This document shows positions 16,598 to 24,871 of a stretch of DNA of 36,702 nt, piece after piece; the stretch's first letter is position 1, and each line of letters opens with the position of its first letter. The notes below the pieces were generated by a model. The model worked only from the letters and a program-made list of their open reading frames with translations, searched no databases and was not told the DNA's origin. The translations under genes and the position numbers were made by a program. Source of the stretch: Pantoea rwandensis (lineage in GTDB: Bacteria > Pseudomonadota > Gammaproteobacteria > Enterobacterales > Enterobacteriaceae); assembly GCF_002095475.1 (NCBI RefSeq), contig NZ_MLFR01000044.1:1-36702 (forward strand), given 5' to 3'.

Positions 16598-18274
16598 TTA
16601 AAACGTTTCCCAATTACTGTCACTGACCGGTGCGGTGACGGCTTTACGCGGTGCACTCAGCACGGGGGGAGCAATCTGTGGATGACGCACCACGGCACTG
16701 GCAGCAGCAGGTTGTGCACCACGCGCCACGCGGAACACCGCGACAGACTGGCTCAAACGGCTGGCCTGCTCTTCCAGTGATGCAGCAGCAGCGGCAGATT
16801 CTTCGACCAATGAAGCGTTCTGTTGCGTCACACGATCCATCTCAGTGACCGCCTGACCTACCTGGTCGATACCCCGGCTCTGCTCATCCGATGCCGAGGC
16901 GATTTCGCCCATAATGTCGGTCACGCGGGTGACAGCACTGACGATTTCGCTCATGGTTTCGCCAGCGGTACCCACCAACTCAGAACCGCTGTTCACTCGG
17001 CTCACCGAGTCTTCAATCAGGCTTTTGATCTCTTTCGCTGCCTGCGCACTACGCTGTGCCAGGCTACGCACTTCTCCGGCAACCACGGCAAATCCACGCC
17101 CCTGTTCACCGGCACGTGCTGCTTCAACCGCCGCGTTCAGTGCCAAAATATTGGTCTGGAAAGCAATGCCATCGATCACACTGATGATATCGGCAATCTT
17201 CTTTGAACTCCCGGCAATATCGCTCATGGTACGCACCACGCCCTGCACGACATTACCGCCCTTCTGCGCGGTTTCAGAGGCACTCAGCGCCAGTTGTGAA
17301 GCCTGACGGGCGTTCTCCGCGTTCTGCTTCACCGTGGCAGTCAGCTGCTCCATGCTGGCCGCAGTCTGCTCGAGTGAAGCCGCTTGCTCTTCGGTGCGCG
17401 CGGAAAGATCGTTATTACCGGCAGAAATTTCACTGGCACCGGTGAAGATAGCGTCCGAGCCATCGCGTACGTTACTGACGGTACGCACCAGTGACTGCTG
17501 CATATCATGCAGGCTACTCGCCAGTTGACTCATCTCATTGCGGCCTTCAATAGCAATGTTCTGTGTCAGGTCGCCCTGAGCGATATGTTGGATATGCTGG
17601 ATGTTGTCATTCAGCGGCTTAATCAGCACTTTACGCAGGCCGGTCCAGCACAGCGCAATGACGGCGATCACCACCACCATCACCACACCCAGCAGCCACA
17701 TCATGTGCTGGTACGCTGCCACGTTGGCTGCCACACCCACTTCAGTTAGACGGTCCTGGTCGCTGCGCCATTGGCTGTAATCCTTTAAGAAAGCACTCTG
17801 GCTCGGTGCGACAGGTAACTTACCCGCCAGCACCAAATCATTGGCCTGTAAGGCTGCTTGCATCTGGCTCAGCGCACTGGCATACGCGGTGTAGGTCGCA
17901 TCCAGATGCTTATTCAGCTCGTCATTCTGTCCCGGTGTGTCCGGAATCGCTTTAAACAGCTGATAGTGATCTGCTGCACTCTTTTGGAAGGCTTTGCTGT
18001 CGTCATACAAACCGGCAATGTCTGGCTCAGAACCGGCCAGTTTGCTGGTTGCCATGCGCAGTTGAATGCGGGTTAACACCACACGGCTTTGGTTGAGACT
18101 CATGTAAGCATCGTTGATGGCGGCGGTATTTTTACTCGCCAGTTGTGAAACGCTGAAACTGGTTTTGTCATCGCTTAGCGCTTTAAAAAACAGCGACCCG
18201 GATGCCAGTTGTAGAAAACCAAAGACCAATAGCACCAGTAATAAGCTGGTGACAACGCGGATTCTCGTAAACAT
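16598..18274 (-). CDS. Methyl-accepting chemotaxis protein, ligand unknown
   Basis: A 558-residue receptor with TM1 (about 8-30), a four-helix periplasmic domain, TM2 (about 192-215), HAMP, methylation helices, the signalling tip ISVIDGIAFQTNILALNAA and the tether NWETF. The first ligand helix reads NQSRVVLTRIQLRM, which keeps the arginines of the Tar/Tsr pocket. The second half of the sensor domain (LPVAPSQSAFLKDYSQW) has no Thr-Gln motif, so ligand specificity is not predictable. It lies just downstream of cheW, where tar sits in E. coli, but the gap holds its own candidate promoter and a hairpin. Its signalling domain is nearly identical to that of the other two receptors while the sensor halves differ strongly. 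Confidence 0.94.
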   Translation of the reverse strand: MFTRIRVVTSLLLVLLVFGFLQLASGSLFFKALSDDKTSFSVSQLASKNTAAINDAYMSLNQSRVVLTRIQLRMATSKLAGSEPDIAGLYDDSKAFQKSAADHYQLFKAIPDTPGQNDELNKHLDATYTAYASALSQMQAALQANDLVLAGKLPVAPSQSAFLKDYSQWRSDQDRLTEVGVAANVAAYQHMMWLLGVVMVVVIAVIALCWTGLRKVLIKPLNDNIQHIQHIAQGDLTQNIAIEGRNEMSQLASSLHDMQQSLVRTVSNVRDGSDAIFTGASEISAGNNDLSARTEEQAASLEQTAASMEQLTATVKQNAENARQASQLALSASETAQKGGNVVQGVVRTMSDIAGSSKKIADIISVIDGIAFQTNILALNAAVEAARAGEQGRGFAVVAGEVRSLAQRSAQAAKEIKSLIEDSVSRVNSGSELVGTAGETMSEIVSAVTRVTDIMGEIASASDEQSRGIDQVGQAVTEMDRVTQQNASLVEESAAAAASLEEQASRLSQSVAVFRVARGAQPAAASAVVRHPQIAPPVLSAPRKAVTAPVSDSNWETF

Positions 18275-18313
18275 AGTTTGCCCTGGAAAATGAAGAAAAA
18301 TGACGCAGAGCAG

Positions 18314-18340
18314 TTATCGACCAATGCCGGGGAATATTGA
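18314..18340 (-). promoter_or_regulatory. Candidate sigma-28 promoter of the third receptor gene
   Basis: The minus strand reads TCAA, 15 bases, then GTCGATAA. This is the same -10 variant as at the second receptor, 40 bp from the start codon. Confidence 0.65.
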
Positions 18341-18410
18341 GAGAAAAAGTAGGGTTTTTACAATTTATCTTGTTGTATTACAAAGAATTAATTTAGCTTC
18401 GTGATGATAA

Positions 18411-18432
18411 CGGGCCGCCGTGATGCGGCCCG
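18411..18432 (-). terminator. Hairpin after cheW
   Basis: CGGGCCGC and GCGGCCCG form an 8-bp GC stem with a 6-base loop, 11 bp after the cheW stop. On the minus strand it is followed by TTATCAT, a weak T-tract. It is likely the end of motAB-cheAW transcription. Confidence 0.65.
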
Positions 18433-18443
18433 CTTTTAACGCA

Positions 18444-18941
18444 TCACGCGCTACGCAGGGTATCCACCAGCGCCATCTCTTCACTGCTCAGCAGTTTCTC
18501 GATGTCGACCAGAATCAGCATACGCTCACCCAGCGCACCCAGACCGGTCAGGTACTCGGTGGACATGGTGACAGCGAACTCAGGTGCCGGGCGAATCTGA
18601 TCTTGCGTCAGTGACAACACGTCAGATACGCCATCGACCACGATGCCGACCACGCGATGTTCGAGGTTCAGCACGATCACCACGGTGTTTTCGTTATATT
18701 CCACATCCAACTGCGCGAACTTAACGCGCAGATCAATGATCGGCACGATGACGCCACGCAGGTTGGTCACGCCTTTGATGAATTCTGGCGTGTTGGCGAT
18801 GCGGGTGACCTGATCGTAGCCACGAATCTCCTGCACTTTCAGAATGTCGATGCCGTACTCTTCATCACCCAGGGTGAAAACTAAGAATTCCTGGCCCACG
18901 GTTTCGCCAGCGATTTTGGTCACGGTTGCCATGTCAGTCAT
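18444..18941 (-). CDS. cheW: CheW, receptor-kinase coupling protein
   Basis: A 165-residue scaffold that links chemoreceptor tips to CheA in the array. It is a single CheW/SH3-like domain and almost identical to E. coli CheW over its core: QEFLVFTLGDEEYGIDILKV, EIRGYDQVTRIANTP, IKGVTNLRGVIVPIIDLR and GIVVDGVSDVLSL. It lies 22 bp after cheA in the motA-motB-cheA-cheW operon and is followed by a strong hairpin. No odd features are visible; the C-terminal tail is slightly different from that of E. coli, as is usual. Confidence 0.98.
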   Translation of the reverse strand: MTDMATVTKIAGETVGQEFLVFTLGDEEYGIDILKVQEIRGYDQVTRIANTPEFIKGVTNLRGVIVPIIDLRVKFAQLDVEYNENTVVIVLNLEHRVVGIVVDGVSDVLSLTQDQIRPAPEFAVTMSTEYLTGLGALGERMLILVDIEKLLSSEEMALVDTLRSA

Positions 18942-18963
18942 TTTTTTGCCCTTTCATTATCTA

Positions 18964-20937
18964 TTACGCTGCGGCACCGGCCACACGCTTTTCACGGTTC
19001 AACGATTGCAGTGCTGAGACATCCACAATCAGCGCCACGCTGCCATCACCGAGGATGGTGGCGGCAGAAATGCCCGGCACTTTGCGGTAGTTGCTTTCCA
19101 GATTCTTGACGACCACCTGATGCTGACCAATAAGCTGGTCCACCAGCAGGGCGTAACGACGGCCTGCGCTTTGCAGAATCACCACGATGCCTTGTGTGGC
19201 GTCGGTTTTGGCATTCTGCACTTCAAACACTTTCCACAACTCAACCAGCGGCAGATATTCGCCACGCACTTCAAGTACGCGTTCACCACCGGCCAGCGGT
19301 TTCAGCTCTTCAGCGGTCGGTTGCAATGATTCCATCACGGCATTCAGCGGCAGAATGAACACTTCATCCGCCACACGGACTGACATGCCATCAAGGATTG
19401 CTAGCGTCAGCGGCAACAGAATACGGATGGTGGTGCCTTTACCCTGCTTCGAAGATATTTCAACGTGTCCACCCATCTCTTGGATGTTACGTTTCACCAC
19501 GTCCATACCCACGCCGCGACCGGATACATCGGTAACCTGTTCAGCTGTGGAGAAACCTGGCGCGAAGATCAACATGCCGACTTCTTCATCGCTCATGCTG
19601 TCGCTGACAGGCAAGCCAGAAGACAAGGCTTTCGCCAGAATACGTTCGCGGTTCAAACCGGCACCGTCATCAATGACTTCGATGCAGATGTTGCCGCCCT
19701 GATGTTCCGCTGACAGCGTCAGGTTACCCACGCCGGTTTTGTTAGCGGCCAGACGTTTCGCTGGCGTCTCGATACCGTGATCGAGGCTGTTACGCACCAA
19801 GTGCGTTAACGGATCGATAATGCGTTCAATCAGGCTCTTATCCAGCTCAGTTGAGCTTCCGAGCAGCGTCAGTTCAACTTCTTTACCCAGCTTGCTGGCC
19901 AAATCGCGGACCAGACGCGGGAAACGGCTGAACACGTACTCCATCGGCATCATACGAATCGACATCACCGACTCTTGCAGATCGCGGGCGTTGCGCTCCA
20001 GTTGACCCATGCTATTCAGCAGGTCACCGTGCGCGACGGGATCCAGTGCGCTAGAGCGCTGTGCCAGCATGGATTGAGTGATCACCAATTCGCCCACCAG
20101 GTTGATCAGCTGATCGACCTTCTCTACCGCCACACGGATGCTGGTAGATTCGCTGGCTTTCGCTGGCGCTGCAGCACGCTTCGCCTCGCGTTTGGCGGGC
20201 GGCGTGATGTCCGTCACGGTGGCCGTTTGGACCGGTTCTGCTTCCGGTTCATCCTCTGCTGAAACCTCAGCTACCGCACCTTCCGGGAACTGAATCTGCG
20301 CTTCTTCTAACACAAAGCACAGCACCGCCACGATGTCATCTTTACCTACGCCATCAATGGTCACTTCCAGCGTATTCGCGCCTTTAACCACGTTGGTGAC
20401 GGTACCCAGATTGCCGAGCTCTTCCAGCATCAGCTCGGGCTCTTTCTCTTTCAGATCGACCAGTTGTACACGCAGACCCGCTACGGCAACCAGTGCGGCA
20501 ATCTCGACCACTTCAGCCGCTTTTGGCGCTTCAGGTGCTATACCTTTAGCTTCCAGCGCCAACTGACGCAGTGCTTCGCAGATATATTTAAAGTTTTCTG
20601 CGTTCGGTTCCTGCGCCGTTTTATAGGCATCGAGCTGTTCTTGCATAATATCTTTGGTTTCCAAAAACAGGTTGATGATGTCGGTGCTAAGCTGCATTTC
20701 GCCGCGACGCGCACCATCCAGAATGTTTTCCAGGATGTGGGTGGTTTCCTGTAAAACCGTAAAGCCAAACGTACCGGCCCCGCCCTTGATGGAGTGGGCG
20801 GCGCGGAAAATGGCATTCAACTGCTCGGAATCGGGCTCCTGGGGATCCAATCCCAACAGGTGTTGCTCCATATCCGCTAACAGCTCATCGGCTTCATCAA
20901 AAAACGTCTGGTAAAAATCGCTGATGTCCATGCTCAC
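18964..20937 (-). CDS. cheA: CheA, chemotaxis histidine kinase
   Basis: A 657-residue kinase with all five domains. P1 has the phosphorylated H48 in AAHSIKGGAGTFGF. P2 (about 160-230) binds CheY and CheB and is the most divergent part; the linkers are alanine- and glutamate-rich. P3 dimerises (from SIRVAVEKVDQLINLVGE). P4 has the N box LTHLVRNSLDHGIE and the G boxes DDGAGLNRE and GRGVGMDVVKRN. P5 couples to CheW. Met98 (KDIM-QE) is retained at the place where E. coli starts the short form of CheA, so a CheA-short may also be made here. It begins 4 bp after motB and precedes cheW. Confidence 0.98.
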   Translation of the reverse strand: MSMDISDFYQTFFDEADELLADMEQHLLGLDPQEPDSEQLNAIFRAAHSIKGGAGTFGFTVLQETTHILENILDGARRGEMQLSTDIINLFLETKDIMQEQLDAYKTAQEPNAENFKYICEALRQLALEAKGIAPEAPKAAEVVEIAALVAVAGLRVQLVDLKEKEPELMLEELGNLGTVTNVVKGANTLEVTIDGVGKDDIVAVLCFVLEEAQIQFPEGAVAEVSAEDEPEAEPVQTATVTDITPPAKREAKRAAAPAKASESTSIRVAVEKVDQLINLVGELVITQSMLAQRSSALDPVAHGDLLNSMGQLERNARDLQESVMSIRMMPMEYVFSRFPRLVRDLASKLGKEVELTLLGSSTELDKSLIERIIDPLTHLVRNSLDHGIETPAKRLAANKTGVGNLTLSAEHQGGNICIEVIDDGAGLNRERILAKALSSGLPVSDSMSDEEVGMLIFAPGFSTAEQVTDVSGRGVGMDVVKRNIQEMGGHVEISSKQGKGTTIRILLPLTLAILDGMSVRVADEVFILPLNAVMESLQPTAEELKPLAGGERVLEVRGEYLPLVELWKVFEVQNAKTDATQGIVVILQSAGRRYALLVDQLIGQHQVVVKNLESNYRKVPGISAATILGDGSVALIVDVSALQSLNREKRVAGAAA

Positions 20938-20941
20938 GGGA

Positions 20942-21973
20942 TCACCTCGGCTGTGAGGGTTGGTCTGGTGTCACCGCGCTCGCCGCTGGCTTGTCCGCTG
21001 CTGCAGGTGTTACCGCGCTGGCCGGTGCGGCTGGCTGCGTGGTAGTACCTGCCGGTGCAGTGGTGGCTGCCGGTCCGGTGGGTGCGGTAATGTCGGGAAT
21101 AATTTGTGCCGGGTCAGTTATCTGCGCGGCATCGCTTTCAGAGTTCTCTTTCTCAATGGCAACTTGTGTGTCGTGGTTTAACACCAGCAGGCTGATACGG
21201 CGATTGACCGCATCATCCGATCCGCGGTTTTTCAGCTTCATGGTATCGGCCATGCCGACAACACGTAGCATCTTCCCGCCGTCCAGCCCGCCAATCACCA
21301 ACTCCCGACGTGACGCGTTTGCACGGTCAGTAGAGAGTTCCCAGTTGCTGTAACCGCGATCGCCACTGGCATATTGGAAATCATCGGTATGGCCAGCAAG
21401 GCTGATTTTGTTGGGAATATCGTTTAACACTGGGGCAATACCGCGCAGGATGTCGCGCATATAAGGCTCCACTTCCGCGCTGCCCGTTTTAAACATCGGT
21501 CGGTTCTGGCTATCTATAATCTGGATGCGCAGCCCCTCTTCAACCATGTTGATGATCAAGTGCGGTCGCAGCGCTCTCAGGCGCGGATCGGCTTCGATCA
21601 ACTGGTCGAGTTTTTCACGCAGGCGATTCAGTCGAATCTCTTCGAGCTTTTTCTTTTGCGCGTCCATGTCCACCACTTTTTTTACTTCACCGTCTTTACG
21701 GGTGGGATCATCACCCCCGCCAGGAATGGGGCTTTCGCTATCGCTGCTACGCTGCCCCCCAGTTAACGCGACTTTAAGCGGCGTGCGGAAGTACTCTGCA
21801 ATCTGAATCAACTCTTTTGGGCTGGCGGTAGACAGCAGCCACATCACCATAAAGAACGCCATCATCGCCGTCATAAAGTCGGCATAGGCAATCTTCCACG
21901 AGCCGTGGCTCCCATGGTGACCTTTGTGTTTGCGCTTCTTAACCACCACAATGGGGCGATTACCCGCTTTCAT
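20942..21973 (-). CDS. motB: MotB, flagellar stator subunit with peptidoglycan anchor
   Basis: A 343-residue protein that pairs with MotA to form the proton-driven stator. The single membrane helix begins around residue 28 and holds the essential proton-accepting D32 (KIAYADFMTAMMAFF). The periplasmic OmpA-like domain has the peptidoglycan-binding core ISLAGHTDDFQY and LSTDRANASRREL. The last 60 residues are an Ala/Pro/Thr-rich tail that makes it about 35 residues longer than E. coli MotB; the tail looks disordered. It overlaps motA by 4 bp and is 4 bp from cheA, so the three are tightly coupled. Confidence 0.97.
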   Translation of the reverse strand: MKAGNRPIVVVKKRKHKGHHGSHGSWKIAYADFMTAMMAFFMVMWLLSTASPKELIQIAEYFRTPLKVALTGGQRSSDSESPIPGGGDDPTRKDGEVKKVVDMDAQKKKLEEIRLNRLREKLDQLIEADPRLRALRPHLIINMVEEGLRIQIIDSQNRPMFKTGSAEVEPYMRDILRGIAPVLNDIPNKISLAGHTDDFQYASGDRGYSNWELSTDRANASRRELVIGGLDGGKMLRVVGMADTMKLKNRGSDDAVNRRISLLVLNHDTQVAIEKENSESDAAQITDPAQIIPDITAPTGPAATTAPAGTTTQPAAPASAVTPAAADKPAASAVTPDQPSQPR

Positions 21974-22857
21974 GAAGTTTGATCCGACGTTTGTTTCGCT
22001 GGGTTTTTAGCGTTACGCACGTGTTCTTCCAGTTCTGAGAAGGATGGACGTTCACTGGAATAAAGCGTTTTACGGCCAAACTCAACGGCGATCTGCGGTG
22101 CATAACCATTGAGGCTTGAGAGCAAGGTCACTTTCACGCACTGCATCATCTTGGTGGTTTCAGCACATTTCTGACGCAACACGGATGCCAGCGGTGAAAT
22201 AAAACCGTAGGCCAATAAGATACCGAGGAAGGTTCCTACCATGGCGTGGGCAACCAGTGCGCCCAGTTCCGCCGCCGGACGGTCCGCAGAGGCCAGTGCA
22301 TGGACTACACCCATCACCGCCGCGACGATACCAAAAGCTGGCAAACCGTCACCCATGGCCGATAAACTTTGTGCTGGCACTTCACACTCGTGCTCGTAGG
22401 TCTCGATCTCTTCGTCCATCAGCGCTTCAATTTCAAACGCATTCATATTTCCGCTCACCATCAACCGCAAATAGTCGGTAATAAAATCCACCAACTGTTT
22501 ATCGGACAAAATACGCGGATAGTTAGCAAAAATTTCACTCTGGCTGGGATCTTCAATATCGCGTTCTAATGACAGCATGCCTTGCTGGCGTGATTTCGCC
22601 ATCAGACGGTAAAGGAGTGCCATTAAATCCATGTATACAGATTTGTTATATTTCGACCCGCGCATTAACAAAGGCAGCGCTTTTAACGTTTTCTTAATCG
22701 ACTTGCCATTGTTGCCCACCAAAAAAGCACCAATACCGGCACCACCGATAATGATCAGTTCGGCAGGCTGATAAAGTGCTCCCAGATGGCCACCGACCAT
22801 CATATAGCCGCCCAACACGGAGCCGACGACCACGATATAACCCAGAATAATCAGCAC
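21970..22857 (-). CDS. motA: MotA, flagellar stator proton channel subunit
   Basis: A 295-residue inner-membrane protein, the same length as E. coli MotA. Four membrane helices are visible: two near the N-terminus (GYIVVVGSVLGGYMMVGG and PAELIIIGGAGIGAFLVG) and two around GDGLPAFGIVAAVMGVVHAL and MVGTFLGILLAYGFISPLA. The large cytoplasmic loop between them carries the charged region that contacts FliG (RLMAKSRQQGM, ERDIEDP). The start codon is GTG, with AAGGA upstream. It is the first gene of motAB-cheAW. I did not find a convincing sigma-28 promoter in the 130-bp gap upstream. Confidence 0.97.
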   Translation of the reverse strand: MLIILGYIVVVGSVLGGYMMVGGHLGALYQPAELIIIGGAGIGAFLVGNNGKSIKKTLKALPLLMRGSKYNKSVYMDLMALLYRLMAKSRQQGMLSLERDIEDPSQSEIFANYPRILSDKQLVDFITDYLRLMVSGNMNAFEIEALMDEEIETYEHECEVPAQSLSAMGDGLPAFGIVAAVMGVVHALASADRPAAELGALVAHAMVGTFLGILLAYGFISPLASVLRQKCAETTKMMQCVKVTLLSSLNGYAPQIAVEFGRKTLYSSERPSFSELEEHVRNAKNPAKQTSDQTS

Positions 22858-22932
22858 AAAAAATCCTTACGTCCGTAACGTGTTGGTAGAAGTTAAGCCA
22901 GAGAGCCGCAGGTGTTATTCGTAAATCGTGGG

Positions 22933-22962
22933 CAAAAAAAAGCAGCGGGATTAACCGCTGCT
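22933..22962 (-). terminator. Rho-independent terminator after flhC
   Basis: AGCAGCGG and CCGCTGCT form an 8-bp stem, followed by eight T residues on the minus strand. It lies 27 bp after the flhC stop and separates flhDC from motA. Confidence 0.92.
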
Positions 22963-22988
22963 GGATGTATTCCACGATGCGAACAAAC

Positions 22989-23567
22989 TTAAACGGCGCG
23001 TTTAACCTGTTCATCCAGCAGTTGTGGAAAGGTATCGGCAGTATCTGCAGAAAGTTTACGTCTTTTTACGGCACGAGATGGCGGCTGGCACAGGCTGCAA
23101 ACAAAGCTGCCCACTGGCTGGTGTGCGTGGTTGATGAAGCTCCCGCCACAGCATTTACAGTCAGACAGTTCCAGCATGCCACTTTCAACGAATCGCACCA
23201 GGGTCCATGCACGCGTTAGCGCCAACAGCGGGCCCTCGTCCGATTGCGGACACTGCTCAAGATACAAGCGATATGCTTTGATTACCGCTTCAACACCGGT
23301 GTTCAAGCCCGTTTTCAGCAGAAACTGCCAGGCATTACAGAACATGGATGAGTGGATATTTTGTTCCCAGGTCATGAACCAATCTGTTGAGAATGGCAGC
23401 ATGCCTTTCGGTGGTGGTGCACCACGTAACTCTTTGTACAGCTTGATCAGGCGACCACGACTCAACTGGGTTTCACTTTCCAGCATCTGCAGTCTTGCGC
23501 CCAAGGTAATCAGCTCCATTGCCAGCTGAATATCGCGCGCTTCCTGAACAATACTTTTCTCGGTCAT
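22989..23567 (-). CDS. flhC: FlhC, flagellar master regulator subunit
   Basis: A 192-residue protein that forms the FlhD4C2 activator of class II flagellar promoters with FlhD. The zinc site is clear near the C-terminus: CKCCGGSF and FVCSLCQPP supply the cysteines. Other conserved segments are VQEARDIQLAMELITLGARL and QLSRGRLIKLYKELRG. Length matches E. coli FlhC. Its ATG overlaps the flhD stop by one base (TAATG), so translation is coupled. A terminator follows it directly. Confidence 0.98.
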   Translation of the reverse strand: MTEKSIVQEARDIQLAMELITLGARLQMLESETQLSRGRLIKLYKELRGAPPPKGMLPFSTDWFMTWEQNIHSSMFCNAWQFLLKTGLNTGVEAVIKAYRLYLEQCPQSDEGPLLALTRAWTLVRFVESGMLELSDCKCCGGSFINHAHQPVGSFVCSLCQPPSRAVKRRKLSADTADTFPQLLDEQVKRAV

Positions 23568-23917
23568 TACACCGCCCTCTTTTTCGCAGAGGCATCATCT
23601 TTTGACGCACTCCGCAGTAAACGGCTGGATAATAAAATACCGGTGTGGATTTGCTGCAAGTCATCCACGCGTGATTCTTGAGTCAAACGATTAATGTGAT
23701 TGTGATCTGTAAAGCGGAACTGGCAAACCAATTGATTGGTTTCCGCTAACTTCACCATTTCAGGCAAAGTTAATTGTGACAATGCATCTGCCATCGATTC
23801 ATCGATGCCTAAACGAAACATTGCTGAAGCTTTTTCCTGGTTAATTAAACGCTGAGCAAGAAGCAAGTATGACAGATTGATGTCATATATATGTTTTAGT
23901 AATTCTGATGTACCCAT
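23567..23917 (-). CDS. flhD: FlhD, flagellar master regulator subunit
   Basis: The start is ATG 23917, which reproduces the family N-terminus (MGTSELLKHIYDINLSYLLL); an upstream in-frame extension of ten residues is not credible. This gives 116 residues. Conserved parts are AQRLINQEKASAMFRLGI, LPEMVKLAETNQLVCQFRF and RVDDLQQIHTGILLSSRLL. The cysteine in LVCQFR corresponds to the one that links FlhD dimers in E. coli. With FlhC it turns on the flagellar cascade. It is preceded by a long leader of about 250 bases and a CRP-controlled promoter region. Confidence 0.98.
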   Translation of the reverse strand: MGTSELLKHIYDINLSYLLLAQRLINQEKASAMFRLGIDESMADALSQLTLPEMVKLAETNQLVCQFRFTDHNHINRLTQESRVDDLQQIHTGILLSSRLLRSASKDDASAKKRAV

Positions 23918-24173
23918 TTTTTTCCCATCCTGATAGACGCGACACATATACGGCCACAGAATTAAAATTTCTATGGTTCGGGTTGCTGGTTGGTAAATCT
24001 AAAGATGGCAAAAAATAATCAGGCAAAGCCAACGTGTACTGAACTGTTTCACTTCCCTCAGGGGACATTAATCAGTAGTAGTCAAAACTCCAGGCCATTC
24101 TTTTCTTGAGTTGTAACCATCTTCCGTGACGTCTGCTTACAGTTTTTTAAGACTAATCCGAAAACAAGGCAAA

Positions 24174-24179
24174 TCTATA
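24174..24179 (-). promoter_or_regulatory. Candidate -10 element of flhDC
   Basis: TATAGA on the minus strand, giving a predicted start near 24167 and a leader of about 250 bases. It is chosen because it places the CRP site near -70, as in the E. coli flhDC promoter. Confidence 0.5.
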
Positions 24180-24228
24180 TCGTCTGATTTCTACATACAA
24201 CGTGAGTGGCTCGAAATTTTAGATAAAG

Positions 24229-24244
24229 TGTGATCTACGTCACA
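24229..24244. promoter_or_regulatory. CRP-cAMP binding site of flhDC
   Basis: TGTGATCTACGTCACA is a perfect TGTGA-N6-TCACA site with further symmetry outside it (AAAG on the left, CTTTT on the right). Its centre is about 70 bp upstream of the candidate start, close to the activating site known at E. coli flhDC. Confidence 0.88.
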
Positions 24245-24847
24245 CTTTTAAGGCAAATTTTTTCCTGGAAGCTTCAGAATTGCTTTTATGTTGTCTGTTT
24301 TTTGACCTAATTTGAATTGTTTCGCTAATATTTCACTCACTCATCGTCGGATTTACGCCCTACGGCAGATTGTCATTACAATGCGATCTTTAATCTGTGC
24401 TGTTGCACTTAAATCACCACAACAAACCACCATTCAATTAAATGGCAGCATAAAACACCAAAACACAGCATGATTATTTGTATTTAAATTAATCACTTAC
24501 AGGGAATATTACTTACTGACATTAAACCCGCGCTGATAGAGAAGCGTGAATACTGGTGGGAGTGCGCTTGGGAACTGTCAGGTCTTTGTAGGGAGTGTTT
24601 AGCGAACGGCAGTGGATGTAACAGAGAGTTACATTAGAATCATGAATGAATTGCAGATTTTACTTATTGATGTGAGGAAACTATCGGCCTGGCCATTCAA
24701 ATCTTTAGGGTAAGCGTTAAAAAAAGCTTTATGGCTGTCTGATTGAGCGGTTTTTAACCAAAATGTGCTTTTTTGACTGAGGTGTCAGTCAGTTACCACT
24801 TAACCAAATGAGAACGATTTCATCGTGAAATAGAGGGAGTAATGCGG

Positions 24848-24865
24848 GTGCGCATCCTTGCGCAC
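24848..24865 (-). terminator. Short hairpin after otsA
   Basis: GTGCGC-ATCCTT-GCGCAC, a 6-bp stem 6 bp past the otsA stop. No T-tract follows, so termination here would be weak. Confidence 0.4.
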
Positions 24866-24871
24866 TGATTA

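Larger units (their letters stand above)
23918..24871 (-). promoter_or_regulatory. Long flhDC control region
   Basis: This 954-bp gap has no credible gene. Its left third is the flhDC leader and promoter with a CRP site, listed separately. The rest, to the end of otsA, is AT-rich and has no ORF with a good ribosome site. In E. coli a universal-stress gene (uspC) lies between otsA and flhDC; it is missing here. The space is enough for further activators and repressors, but I cannot assign their sites. Confidence 0.7.

Noticed and set aside
17507..17749. Plus-strand ORF with a histidine run
   Set aside because: It is the antisense of the second membrane helix region of a chemoreceptor, where valine codons read backwards give histidine.
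22858..22988. A sigma-28 promoter before motA
   Set aside because: The best -10-like word (ACGAATAA) has no TAAA at the required distance, so I did not annotate it.
24250..24850. Possible small gene in the flhDC-otsA gap
   Set aside because: No frame with both a start and a Shine-Dalgarno sequence was found; uspC is not there.
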